NCBI RefSeq assembly: GCF_001687545.1
Contig: NZ_CP016545.1
Span: 124,001-188,000, forward strand
Length of the DNA stretch: 64,000 nucleotides
Origin: Paraurantiacibacter namhicola
GTDB taxonomy: Bacteria > Pseudomonadota > Alphaproteobacteria > Sphingomonadales > Sphingomonadaceae
Reading direction: 5' to 3'
Position 1 is the first letter of the stretch. Every line of letters starts with the position of its first letter. The notes under the pieces were generated by a model. The model was not told the DNA's origin. It searched no databases and saw nothing but the letters and a program-made list of their open reading frames with translations. Positions 25,767 to 34,729 of this stretch are shown here, piece after piece. The position numbers and the translations under genes were made by a program.

Positions 25767-28340
25767 TCAAGCCTCTCTGGCGATCACCGTGTCATATCCG
25801 CCTACTCTTGAAAGCCCTTCATGGCTATCGATGCCGGTATAGCGAAGCGACGCATCCTCATAGCGCCGGAACGCAAAGACTGCGGCATTCATGCGCTCGG
25901 TATTGAAAACCTTGAGGTCAACCAGCAGGTTGAAGTCTGCGACTGTTAGACCAGTGACCGTCAGGAACAGCTCTGGCTCGATTTTTGTGATCACATCGAC
26001 GAGCGTGTTCTCGCGGAAATCGGTGAGATACATGAAGGCCGGGATGCGCGTTGCGAACTTGATCAGCTTCTCCTGAACCTTTTTGCGCATCGACTTGTAT
26101 TCGCGCTCCTCTTCGGTGAGTTCCTTCTTCTCCTTCTTGGACAGCTCTCCTTCCTTGCCCTTCTTTTTGAGTTCCTTGACCTTCTCGCTCTTGTTGATGA
26201 TCGTCTCGATCACGTTGTCGCCGAGGGCGCGCCAGCCCTCGATCCTGCTCACCGCATCCATCGCCTCTTCGCTATCGAGGACGCGGCGCAAAGTGTCATT
26301 GTCTACGTTGACCAGCATCGCCGATTCCCACTTGCGCGCGAGAAGGGTTGCCGAGGTGCCTGCCATGGCGATGTCGAGAATGCCGCCCGCATCGATCTGC
26401 ACCATTTGCGCGCCATCATAGGCAAGCACTGGCAAGAACGAGACGAGATCTGCAACCGCCTTTTCGGGATTGGGTTCGCCCGGCGATAGCCCGATGCCGT
26501 ATTCCGAAATCTGTCGCAAAGCGCGGGTAGGCGCGAAATCGAAGACGAAGCACGCGGGCTTCAAGACCTCTTCGCGGCTGGGATCATCGCCGTCGGGATT
26601 GCTGATCGACCATGGCGATTGCACGCGGAACGCCGCCTGAAAATATGTCTCCGGCGATTTCAGGTTGCGCAGCATCAGGATGGATGACCACTGCTTCACT
26701 GTCACACCAGTCGTCAGCTTGCCGCATGACAGCGTGATCGTCTTGGTGTCGTGCCCGCCCTTGATCGCATCGCGTACGGGCGGCAATGCATCCAGACCAA
26801 TGCCAGCAGCGGTCCCAGCCGAAACGATCACATCATAGTCGTGCCAGAAGGTGTTCTGCTTTTCCTCCAGCAGGTTCTTCATCGCTTCGCAGGCGGCGAC
26901 ATGGGGCAGGAACCAGAATGTGTGATTGAGATAAGGCAACAACCGCACATCGGAGTAAGGCCAAGGTGGGCGGGTTCCGGTCTTGAGGCCAGTGATCGCC
27001 TCCGTATCGCCAGAACCGCGAATGATGTTCAGCCACTTCTGGACCTCGTCCTTGTGCGTGAATGTCGCCATCACGCCTTTGCCCGAAGCGGAAAAGAACT
27101 CGTTCAAATCGAACTCGTCGAACTCCCCTCCGCTCGCGATGGAGAGCAACTCGTCGGGCATCTGGTAGGTGAGCAGGCGCATTTGCGGCAACGAGCCATA
27201 AGGGTTCCGCTGGTCAGGATGCGCCTTCGCAAACTCGGCCTTCGCCCGCTGCTCATCGGTATAGGTCCAGTTGAAGATCTGCTCTTCGATGAACTCGCCA
27301 GTGGCCAGCGCCTTGAAGGGAGTGCCGGATAGATAGAGATAGGCGCGCGTGGTGATCGGCAGGAACAGCTCCTCATCGTCACCGACTACGTCGAGCTGGT
27401 CATTCACCTTGTCGAGCGTACTGGCAAACTCCTGCTCGATTTCCTTCTTGGCGACCGCTTCGTCCTCACCCTCGAACAGCTCCTTCGCGGAATCGCGCCA
27501 GGCACCGAAATGGTATTCGTCGAACACGACCAGATCCCAATTGATCGCGTGAATCCACTCGTTCTTCTTCTTGACGCTGTTGCCGTCCCTTCCGAGCAGG
27601 TCCTGGAATGAGCCGAAATAGACCATCGGCGTATCGGCTGGTACCTCCAGCGGATCACCGCCTGACTTCTGCGAAACATAGCGCCAGCCGTCGAAATCGA
27701 CATGGCTCTCCAGATCGGTCTGCCAGGCATCTTCGACCGCAGGCTTGAAAGTCACCACCAGAACGCGTTTTGCGCCCAGCTTCTTCGCGAGCTGGTAGCT
27801 GGTGAAAGTCTTTCCGAAGCGCATCTTGGCGTTCCAGAGGAAGCGCGGAACCGCCTTGGCGTCTTCTGCCCAGCGTGACTGGTAATATTCGAAAGTCTGA
27901 TCGACCGCGTCGGCTTGCTCATCGCGCATGGGGAAGGTCTGGTCGCGAGCGGTCTCGAACCGCAGGCCCTGTTGCAGCTCGATGATAGCGCTGCGCACAT
28001 CCTGCGGCGAACAACGCATCCATTCACGCGAAGAGCCGTGCAGGACATTTTCGTGCCCGTTGTTGATCAGCCTCTGCCGCACATCGCCGTCGCGGAATAT
28101 CGAGCCGTCTTCACGCTCTGCAAAAGTATCGGGATCGGTGTGCAGCGTATAGGCTTGCTGCATCTGCCCCTGCGATTGCCTGATGCGGTCGTTGACGTTC
28201 TCCTGCGTGGTCTGCCCAACCTTGATCAGGCCAACATAATCGGCAGGGGGATCATCCGGCGACCAAGCATAGATGCGTAGGCGCGCTTCAGGCTTGGACG
28301 TCAGGATTTCGTCAATGGAGGGCTTAGTCAACTTCGACAT
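25767..28340 (-). CDS. SF2 DEAD/DEAH-type helicase with N-terminal GIY-YIG-like domain (restriction component candidate)
   Basis: An 857-aa protein. The N-terminal 110 residues (YVGLIKVGQTTQENVNDRIRQ, then SREWM) resemble a divergent GIY-YIG/T5orf172 nuclease domain. A helicase core follows: motif I MRFGKTF (about 170), motif II DEYH (about 260), motif III LSGTPF (about 320), and a second RecA lobe with TTGVTV and YFQAAFRVQSPW. A Lys/Glu-rich coiled stretch lies near 735-775. The ATG at 28340 is preferred over an in-frame TTG at 28355; it overlaps the methylase gene by 17 nt. Likely the translocase/nuclease of the cassette with the two methylase-like genes upstream. Nuclease activity is inferred only. 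Confidence 0.75.
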   Translation of the reverse strand: MSKLTKPSIDEILTSKPEARLRIYAWSPDDPPADYVGLIKVGQTTQENVNDRIRQSQGQMQQAYTLHTDPDTFAEREDGSIFRDGDVRQRLINNGHENVLHGSSREWMRCSPQDVRSAIIELQQGLRFETARDQTFPMRDEQADAVDQTFEYYQSRWAEDAKAVPRFLWNAKMRFGKTFTSYQLAKKLGAKRVLVVTFKPAVEDAWQTDLESHVDFDGWRYVSQKSGGDPLEVPADTPMVYFGSFQDLLGRDGNSVKKKNEWIHAINWDLVVFDEYHFGAWRDSAKELFEGEDEAVAKKEIEQEFASTLDKVNDQLDVVGDDEELFLPITTRAYLYLSGTPFKALATGEFIEEQIFNWTYTDEQRAKAEFAKAHPDQRNPYGSLPQMRLLTYQMPDELLSIASGGEFDEFDLNEFFSASGKGVMATFTHKDEVQKWLNIIRGSGDTEAITGLKTGTRPPWPYSDVRLLPYLNHTFWFLPHVAACEAMKNLLEEKQNTFWHDYDVIVSAGTAAGIGLDALPPVRDAIKGGHDTKTITLSCGKLTTGVTVKQWSSILMLRNLKSPETYFQAAFRVQSPWSISNPDGDDPSREEVLKPACFVFDFAPTRALRQISEYGIGLSPGEPNPEKAVADLVSFLPVLAYDGAQMVQIDAGGILDIAMAGTSATLLARKWESAMLVNVDNDTLRRVLDSEEAMDAVSRIEGWRALGDNVIETIINKSEKVKELKKKGKEGELSKKEKKELTEEEREYKSMRKKVQEKLIKFATRIPAFMYLTDFRENTLVDVITKIEPELFLTVTGLTVADFNLLVDLKVFNTERMNAAVFAFRRYEDASLRYTGIDSHEGLSRVGGYDTVIAREA

Positions 28341-29937
28341 CCATCGGTCGAACAAAAGCTTCTATGAAACCAATTTCTTCGTCAGATAGTCTATACTTTT
28401 CATATAGATCAGCGTCCGACCACATTTTCGACCAGTCTTGCTTCGGCACAAATGTGTAGACTTTTCGCGTCGTATCAGCAGAAGGTTTATGCAGCAGGAT
28501 CAAAAGGCGAGTTAAACGGCACGATAAATAGGAAAGAACACTTTGAGCTTCTGATTTTTTTTCGAATGGTCCAATATACATGTATGTCCAAGATGATATG
28601 CTTCCCGGCTCTCCCAAGAATGGCGTGCTCAAAATTTTGTGAGGATAGGTGTCTTTATTGCCAGTTCCTGGCGCAGCTCTTCCAATAAAAACCTTCCATT
28701 TATCGAAAGTGTGCTCTTCTTTGCCTACTTCAGAGCGTGCTATATAACCGACGCCTCCATTCCTGTAGACCTTCAGATCGTCATCCTTTTTCTCGTCTCG
28801 ACCTCGAAAAGTGCTCTCCAATCCATAAGCGCCAATTGAACTCACCAAATTAATGAACCGCTTTTCTTCAGGCAAAGCTAACGAACCATCACTCCCGGTT
28901 TCATGGGCAACGACCTTTTTCAGTATGGACAGCCCCTCGTTAAAACGCACAAAAATGTCTGCCCCCTCTTCGAGCAACGGACGCGTCATGATTGATGGCT
29001 CCCTGCCCTGGTAGTGAGTTGCGACGCGGCAGGCCCCGAGATTGTCCCGATCCCATAAGAAGTAGCACACACCCCCCTTGAGTCCGACTCCCGGGAACAC
29101 GTCAGAGGCCGCAAGAAAATCGTCGATTGAACGGACGCTTGCATCGGAGAGCATCGACTGACGGAAATCGTCCAACCCCATCCCTCCGGAAAACCAACGC
29201 GATGGAATAATCATGGACAAGTAACGCGGCTCCAGAGCCTTGGCTTGCTCAACGAACTGATGGTATATCGGTCGAGCCTGTGTGCCATAGCCCCCTGTAT
29301 TTAGCTGATAAGGGGGATTCCCGATAACGACATCGAACTGCATACTGTCTCCGAATATTTCGCGTGCGAGAGCTTTTGCATTCTCGGTGTGGATTAGAGC
29401 GTAGGCGTGAGTTTCCATGTCGTCACCACGCTCAAATGTCTCTTTCGCAACTCCACAATACTTGCACTTTCCGCCTACCCAAGAATGCTCCGTGCGCTCA
29501 AACCACACGTTCCCGTTATCATTATCAAAAGTCGACGCCACCGAATGCTCGCCCGTCGCGTGCTTTGAGCAATATAGGCTCCGCCGCGCTAGCAACGCGG
29601 TCAGTTGCGTAATACCGATCCCGAACACCTGCTTCGTCAGGATATGATCTACGCGCTCCTGAAGGTCCGGAATCTCTTCCTCCAGCCCGGTGATCAGACG
29701 CTTGGTGATCTCGCGCAGGAACACGCCCGACTTGGTGCAGGGGTCTAGAAAGGTGACGCTGCTATCCGCCCAGATGCTCGCGCCATCATTGTCCGCCGCC
29801 CAGGCCTCTTCCAGCGTATCGAGCATCCGGTTGGCAAACTCGGGCGGCGTAAACACTTCGTCGTTCGACAGGTTGGCGATGCAGCTCAGCACATCGGGAT
29901 TGCGCCCTTTCAGGGCAAACGTGGCCTGCTCGCTCAT
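28324..29937 (-). CDS. Eco57I-type N6-adenine DNA methyltransferase
   Basis: A 537-aa class I DNA methylase. EVFTPPEFANRMLD precedes motif I (FLDPCTKSGVF, 65-73, with TKS replacing the usual GSG) and motif IV is NPPY at 207-210. A CKYC pair (158, 161) with Cys123 may bind zinc. The C-terminal half (about 270-500), probably the target recognition region, is encoded by clearly AT-richer DNA than its surroundings, suggesting separate exchange of the specificity part. The start overlaps the preceding methylase-like gene as ATGA (29934-29937). Methylates adenine to protect self DNA, by family inference. Confidence 0.82.
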   Translation of the reverse strand: MSEQATFALKGRNPDVLSCIANLSNDEVFTPPEFANRMLDTLEEAWAADNDGASIWADSSVTFLDPCTKSGVFLREITKRLITGLEEEIPDLQERVDHILTKQVFGIGITQLTALLARRSLYCSKHATGEHSVASTFDNDNGNVWFERTEHSWVGGKCKYCGVAKETFERGDDMETHAYALIHTENAKALAREIFGDSMQFDVVIGNPPYQLNTGGYGTQARPIYHQFVEQAKALEPRYLSMIIPSRWFSGGMGLDDFRQSMLSDASVRSIDDFLAASDVFPGVGLKGGVCYFLWDRDNLGACRVATHYQGREPSIMTRPLLEEGADIFVRFNEGLSILKKVVAHETGSDGSLALPEEKRFINLVSSIGAYGLESTFRGRDEKKDDDLKVYRNGGVGYIARSEVGKEEHTFDKWKVFIGRAAPGTGNKDTYPHKILSTPFLGEPGSISSWTYMYIGPFEKKSEAQSVLSYLSCRLTRLLILLHKPSADTTRKVYTFVPKQDWSKMWSDADLYEKYRLSDEEIGFIEAFVRPMDVEVD

Positions 29938-30854
29938 TCGGCACTCTCCCCGTCCTGCGCGGCCAGCTCTCGCACCGTCATCGACGGATAGCTTTCCGTC
30001 GGCTGGAATATCTCGTGGCTGCCCAGCCCGGCAAACAGCGAGCGCTCCTCCTTGAACTTCGACATGCCGGTCAGCACGTCCAGTCGGAAGTCGCGCCGGT
30101 TGAACTTGCCCTTACCGAGATAGGCCCACTCCACCACCACAATAGGTTCGCCGTCCGCCCCCTTCATGGTCATGGCATCTCCATGAATGAGGTTGAGCGA
30201 AAGCACGTGCGACCCCGCGCGATGGAGTTCATCGGTTGGCTCAAGCCCAAGATATTGCGCGAACACCTCCAGCATATTGGCGCGACACTCGGCGATATTG
30301 TCTGCCAGCAGCTCGATGCCATAGAGGCTGGTCAGGGCCAGCATGGCGTAGTGGCGTTTCTCGAACGAAGACTTACCATACTTCGTCTCTACCGCTGCCA
30401 ACTTGCGCTGGAGCACTGGCACGAGGAAATTGCCGCTACCGCAGGCAGGTTCGAGAAAGCGGGAGTCGATGCGCTCGGTCTCGCCCTTGACCAGATCGAG
30501 CATCTTTTCGACCAGCCAGGGCGGCGTGAACACCTCACCGTGGTCGGCCACACGCTGCTTCGATCTGATCAGGCTTTCGGTCTTGTACAAGGGCCCATCA
30601 TCGCGAGTTTCAGCAAACTCCGCCTGGCGCGGTCGCAGCCCCGCTGAGCTACCTTTGCCAGCCATCGCTCCGATCACCTCAAGCGAACGACGAACATTTG
30701 GCGGTGGAGTCCGAGCTCCGCTCTCCCACTGTAATACATCGTCCACGGCCACCCCGAACTCCTTGGAAACGTCGTCAACAGACAGGCCAGCCGCAATGCG
30801 GGTCGAACGAAGAGTAATGGCTTGCGGGTCTATGTCAGTCATCGTGCAGGACAT
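29934..30854 (-). CDS. XRE HTH fused to N-6 DNA methylase-like domain (no NPPY motif)
   Basis: A 306-aa protein with an N-terminal XRE-type HTH (about 12-60: RIAAGLSVDDVSKEFGV, LQWESGARTP) joined to an SAM-binding methylase domain: GEVFTPPWLVEKML and motif I FLEPACGSGNF (134-144). No NPPY/DPPY catalytic motif follows; VVVEWAYLGKG stands where it is expected. It may therefore be the SAM-binding or regulatory partner of the NPPY-bearing protein encoded next. The start is uncertain: ATG at 30854, ATG at 30842, or a TTG at 30899 overlapping the DUF262 stop. The HTH could also autoregulate the cassette. Confidence 0.72.
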   Translation of the reverse strand: MSCTMTDIDPQAITLRSTRIAAGLSVDDVSKEFGVAVDDVLQWESGARTPPPNVRRSLEVIGAMAGKGSSAGLRPRQAEFAETRDDGPLYKTESLIRSKQRVADHGEVFTPPWLVEKMLDLVKGETERIDSRFLEPACGSGNFLVPVLQRKLAAVETKYGKSSFEKRHYAMLALTSLYGIELLADNIAECRANMLEVFAQYLGLEPTDELHRAGSHVLSLNLIHGDAMTMKGADGEPIVVVEWAYLGKGKFNRRDFRLDVLTGMSKFKEERSLFAGLGSHEIFQPTESYPSMTVRELAAQDGESAE

Positions 30855-30895
30855 TAGGGGAGGCCCGCCCTGAAGACGAGTCGGTTGCAAAGCAA

Positions 30896-32782
30896 TCAAA
30901 CGTCACCAGCCGGATCGGGCCGAGGCCATATCTCGCGAGCGAGCTCAAATAGCTCTTCGCTTCGCTCCCAGATTTTCCCTTCGTGCCAGACCCTTGGCGG
31001 GTCATTGCGCAGCCATGCATTCAGACGCAGATCGCTATCCTCGACCATTGCGCGTGTCTTCTTCGGCCACGGTCCGTTCGAGACCGAGGAATTGAGAGGG
31101 CCGGTCAACAAAGTCAGATTGCCGACCGTGTGCATCATATCTTCGCGGCCTTCCTCAACCGACTCATCCTCTTCACGCTCATAGTCTTCGTCCGAAGCGT
31201 AAGGATAATCATCGAGCTCACCGTTTTGCGGCAAAAGGTGCTCGACCGTCAGCCCGCTTTGGATGTTCACGCGCTCGTTCTTATTCGTTCGGCTGGCATT
31301 TTCGAGCGCGGACAAGATCATCACCGCCCTGTCGGGACGCGAGCGCACATAGAGCTTTTTCCAGCACCAGCCCTCTTCAAATCCTTCGTCATCCGGCCAA
31401 ACAGCCGACCACTCTTGCGAGCGCAAGAGTTCGGCTCTAATTGCCGATGCAACAGACCTCCCCTCGCGATGTGCCGCTTTCGCCTTGGCCAAAACCGACA
31501 CAAAAAACTTATTGTAATTCTTCGTGGTCAGGTTCCACATGAACCGGCGGATCATGAAGGATTCTACATCCTGGACAGCCTGGTCCACCTCTGCACTTTT
31601 GCCCGGTCTCCCTTCGATCGACGCAAGGAAAAGCAGAAGCGGGTAAACGGTGCTTGTATCGAGAGAGCGCAAGCGACGCGCGAAGACCTCAAGTCGAGAA
31701 TCTCCTTCCGGACTGATCAATCTCCGGAAATGCCCGCTGGCTGCTTTCAAGTCTGCGAGAAACTCTTCGTTGCTGAGCGAGCCGCTATCTCTCCAATCAC
31801 GAAACTCTTTGAACAGCCGCTCTATGCGAATGCTCGATTCAGTCTGCATCACCAGATAATGGAAGATGAAGAGGTCGATGCGTGGCCTTAGCAGGCGGCC
31901 TTGCCTCTCCTCGATATGCCAGAAACGGTTTTCGCCATCCTCGTCCGGCTCATCCACCCGGTCTGTATCGAAATGGTGCCAGTAGGTTCCATAGAGCCGA
32001 TTGCTCTCCTTGTCGGTGATCCGCATGAATACGAAGTTGCGAATCAGGTCTGAAGGCAAAAGCGGCTGGCCCCGTGCATTCAAGGTTTCGAAGATAATCT
32101 GCGGATCGTCGCCGGGCTCCAACTCGATAACGATGAGTTGGAGCGAGTCCTTGATTGCTTTGACGATCGATAGGAAGCGGTCGCCAATCTGTGCTTCGAG
32201 TTCTTCGGACGTAAGGAAGTCGCGAAGTGCCTTCTCGAAATAGAGATAGGCTTGTGCCAGCCTTGGTGGACTATCGCCGTAATCGGCATACGTAATCGAC
32301 AACTCGTTGGCGCTTCCAGCGAGAACAACCTTGGCGAAATCTGCTTGATCGGAGTTCGTAGGCCAGACCTTGAACAATTCGTCAGAATCGTCGTCACAGT
32401 CGGGATTGCGCGTCAGCCGTTTGAAGAGTTCACGGTCGCTCTTTTCAGCGTGCAGCTCCTCGCTGAGATCCCGGAGCGCGGAGAGAAAGATCTGAAGGGT
32501 GGTTAGGCGTTGCTGGCCATCGATCACGTCCGATCGTGCAATTCCGCGACCTGGTGTCTTGGTTACATTAAGCACGACAGCCCCAAGGAAATGGGACCGG
32601 ACCTCCCCTTCGACGTCCTTCTCAAGCCGATCGAGGTGAGCCACTGCGCGGCTGGAAATGTCTTCCCAAAGCGGCTCCCATTGATCCTGTTCATTCCAAA
32701 CATATGACCGCTGGAAAAGCGGAATTACGAAGCGCTTCTCTTTCGAGAAGACTTCAAACACGGTCAATTTGTCTGGCTTCAT
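30896..32782 (-). CDS. DUF262-DUF1524 protein, GmrSD-like restriction endonuclease
   Basis: A 628-aa protein. The N-terminal DUF262 (ParB/Srx-like NTPase fold) shows IPLFQRSYVW (20-29) and DGQQRLTT (88-95). The C-terminal DUF1524 HNH-type domain shows TVEHLLPQ (about 520) and TVGNLTLL followed by NSSVSNGPWPKK. Fused GmrS-GmrD proteins are type IV enzymes that cut modified phage DNA, and similar proteins occur as accessory parts in other defence systems. The ATG at 32782 has GGGGGGTG 5 nt upstream and is preferred over GTG at 32788. First gene of the cassette running to 25767. Confidence 0.85.
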   Translation of the reverse strand: MKPDKLTVFEVFSKEKRFVIPLFQRSYVWNEQDQWEPLWEDISSRAVAHLDRLEKDVEGEVRSHFLGAVVLNVTKTPGRGIARSDVIDGQQRLTTLQIFLSALRDLSEELHAEKSDRELFKRLTRNPDCDDDSDELFKVWPTNSDQADFAKVVLAGSANELSITYADYGDSPPRLAQAYLYFEKALRDFLTSEELEAQIGDRFLSIVKAIKDSLQLIVIELEPGDDPQIIFETLNARGQPLLPSDLIRNFVFMRITDKESNRLYGTYWHHFDTDRVDEPDEDGENRFWHIEERQGRLLRPRIDLFIFHYLVMQTESSIRIERLFKEFRDWRDSGSLSNEEFLADLKAASGHFRRLISPEGDSRLEVFARRLRSLDTSTVYPLLLFLASIEGRPGKSAEVDQAVQDVESFMIRRFMWNLTTKNYNKFFVSVLAKAKAAHREGRSVASAIRAELLRSQEWSAVWPDDEGFEEGWCWKKLYVRSRPDRAVMILSALENASRTNKNERVNIQSGLTVEHLLPQNGELDDYPYASDEDYEREEDESVEEGREDMMHTVGNLTLLTGPLNSSVSNGPWPKKTRAMVEDSDLRLNAWLRNDPPRVWHEGKIWERSEELFELAREIWPRPDPAGDV

Positions 32783-32859
32783 TGTCACCCCCCAAGAATC
32801 GTTTGATTCGGGAAGCTTAGCTCGCGGAAAAGAACTTGAATAGTTCGAGTTGACGAGCG

Positions 32860-33954
32860 CTAAGAATGCCGTCTTGCCAACTCAGCAATCAGTTCAGCTG
32901 TGTCCAACCGGGCCATCACATCTGTCGAGACGCCTGTCCCCGCTTTTCGTATAAGTTCCGCCTGCTTTACGGCCGGGACGGTGCCGTAACTAGTCAGCGT
33001 CGTCAGCACGCGCTCATGGCCCAAGTTTTGCGACCATGCCTTGAACTCTTCGGGGCTCCTGCAAGTGCGCTCGCCAAGTTGCACGAGTGCATCGCGGAAG
33101 CTGTGGGGATTGAAATAGGGCAGGCCAGCCACCTCGAACGCCTCGCGGAAGATCTTGCGGATCGGCCCCGCTCCGCTCCAATGCTCACGCGACAGACCGA
33201 CGGCCTGGAAGCCGCCAGTCTCGCCAAGTCCCATCTGCGTCTTAGGGAAGAGCGGGTCATTGTCGCCCCAGAGCAGCGAGTCACGCAGGTAGGCACACCA
33301 GTCGATTACAATCTTCATCGCGTCACCGCCAACAGGGAAGAACCAGGTCGGGAAGCTCTTGCTCGCCTTCGTGTTCACGTCGCGGGCGTCCTGGTCGACA
33401 AGCCCCTCCGATAGATTCACGTGCTTGAGCTTGAACGAGGCGAGCGCCCCGTCCCGCGCGCCGGTCAGGATGGTGAACGCAATCAGCGCGCGGTTGCGCT
33501 TCTCGATGTCCGTCACGGCGGGCATCGACGCGATCACGTGGTACACCTGCTCCAACGTAGGCACCGGCTTCTGGCGGCTGGCCTTGGCGATGCGGACATC
33601 CTTCTCGGACAAATTGAAGTAGTCGGCATCGGAATAGGAAATCTTCGACTTGTAGCCCGGTTGGCCAGCGAGCCAGATGAAGAACGCGCGCAGAGCAGAG
33701 AGCGTCGAGTGGACGGTCGCCCGCGCCAGCGGCTTCCCCGTGCGCAGGTTCACTTCGAGGTCCAGCTTTCGCTTGAAAGCCTTCGCTTGTTCGCGGTGGA
33801 ACTTCTTGAAGTCCTTGTGACCAGTGACTTCCTCGAAGCGGGCAAGTGCCTTCGCAACCTGATCGATCGACGCTTCGTCGCGCCGCATCGCCTCCTTCAT
33901 GTAGTCGAAATATTCCCGCTTGATCCGGGTGTTTGCCGCGTTGTGCCTTGCCAT
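32860..33954 (-). CDS. Tyrosine-type site-specific recombinase (second of the island)
   Basis: A 364-aa recombinase with an N-terminal SAM-like core-binding domain (to about 120) and a catalytic domain holding Arg in TGARDGA, His-x-x-Arg in HSFRD, and GHERVLTTLTSYG, which gives the second His/Arg region and the Tyr nucleophile. It differs from the P4-type integrase at the tRNA end, so the island encodes two distinct recombinases. It ends 77 nt before the DUF262 start and begins 3 nt after the zinc-ribbon HTH gene stop, so the three upstream small genes and this one look like a module. Confidence 0.87.
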   Translation of the reverse strand: MARHNAANTRIKREYFDYMKEAMRRDEASIDQVAKALARFEEVTGHKDFKKFHREQAKAFKRKLDLEVNLRTGKPLARATVHSTLSALRAFFIWLAGQPGYKSKISYSDADYFNLSEKDVRIAKASRQKPVPTLEQVYHVIASMPAVTDIEKRNRALIAFTILTGARDGALASFKLKHVNLSEGLVDQDARDVNTKASKSFPTWFFPVGGDAMKIVIDWCAYLRDSLLWGDNDPLFPKTQMGLGETGGFQAVGLSREHWSGAGPIRKIFREAFEVAGLPYFNPHSFRDALVQLGERTCRSPEEFKAWSQNLGHERVLTTLTSYGTVPAVKQAELIRKAGTGVSTDVMARLDTAELIAELARRHS

Positions 33955-33957
33955 GGC

Positions 33958-34431
33958 CTAGTCCTCCGCAAGTTTGTCAGTGTTTAGGGAGGGCGTTGTC
34001 CGCACTCCTATGCTCGGAGAGGCTTGCGTGATCTGGACATCGATTTTGGGCATGACTGCCGAGATCGCCGTTCGCCGCACGCGGCGGTGCATCATACTTC
34101 CGCAGGTCTCACACATTGCCTTGAGGTTGCCGGTCGTATCGTTCAGCGGGACATACTCGACCATTTCGAGCGCAGGCCGCTTCCCCTCGCGACACTTCAC
34201 GCAATAGAGCTGGCCCAGTTTCAGCGGGCACTTCTTCGACTTGGTCCGTTTAGCCAACCACACCTGGAACTCGTCACCATGGATCAGGACGGGGCGAGTG
34301 CCATCGACAACGGGCAATCCGTCCTTCAACCAGCTCCGCACAGTGTGCTTATGCACACCGAGCAGCTGCGCCAGTTCTGCGACGTCATAAGACCGATGCA
34401 GTTTGGCGAGACGCGAGTTGACCCGGCCCAT
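33958..34431 (-). CDS. HTH plus zinc-ribbon protein of the recombinase module
   Basis: A 157-aa protein. The N-terminal HTH (about 14-40: YDVAELAQLLGVHKHTVRSWL) resembles excisionase/MerR-type helices. A possible zinc ribbon follows with CVKC (about 77-80) and CETC (about 107-110). It lies 3 nt before the recombinase gene and 12 nt after the Xis-like gene in the same direction. Probably an accessory DNA-binding protein for recombination directionality or copy control (inference). Confidence 0.7.
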   Translation of the reverse strand: MGRVNSRLAKLHRSYDVAELAQLLGVHKHTVRSWLKDGLPVVDGTRPVLIHGDEFQVWLAKRTKSKKCPLKLGQLYCVKCREGKRPALEMVEYVPLNDTTGNLKAMCETCGSMMHRRVRRTAISAVMPKIDVQITQASPSIGVRTTPSLNTDKLAED

Positions 34432-34443
34432 TTCTGAGTCGCC

Positions 34444-34611
34444 CTAGTCCTGCCCGTCGGCCAGGCGCATGATCGACGCGGTCGTCACCAAGCGGCGGCG
34501 ACCCATCTTGCGGGTTTCGAGCTTGCCCTCGTTGATCAAGGCATAGATCGAAGTGCGGCCAAGGTTCAGAACCTTGGCGGCTTCGTTGATAGAGACAAGC
34601 AGTGCTTCCAT
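34444..34611 (-). CDS. Excisionase-like small HTH protein
   Basis: A 55-aa protein read directly from the sequence. SINEAAKVLNLGRTSIYALI followed by EGKLETRKMGRRR is the winged-helix pattern of the excisionase/HTH_17 family. It ends with TAG at 34444-34446. It precedes the zinc-ribbon HTH and recombinase genes, the order expected of an Xis-Int module. It probably bends attachment-site DNA to promote excision, or acts as a small regulator. Confidence 0.8.
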   Translation of the reverse strand: MEALLVSINEAAKVLNLGRTSIYALINEGKLETRKMGRRRLVTTASIMRLADGQD

Positions 34612-34729
34612 GTTCGCGCTCCGTAGTTGGCTGGCAAGTGCCAGCGGATGCGAACAAGCATCGGCGAAATCAGTCTTTCTGTCGGACGAGAAGGCCGAAA
34701 TAGGGCCGCAAATGGCCGCACTCGGTATT

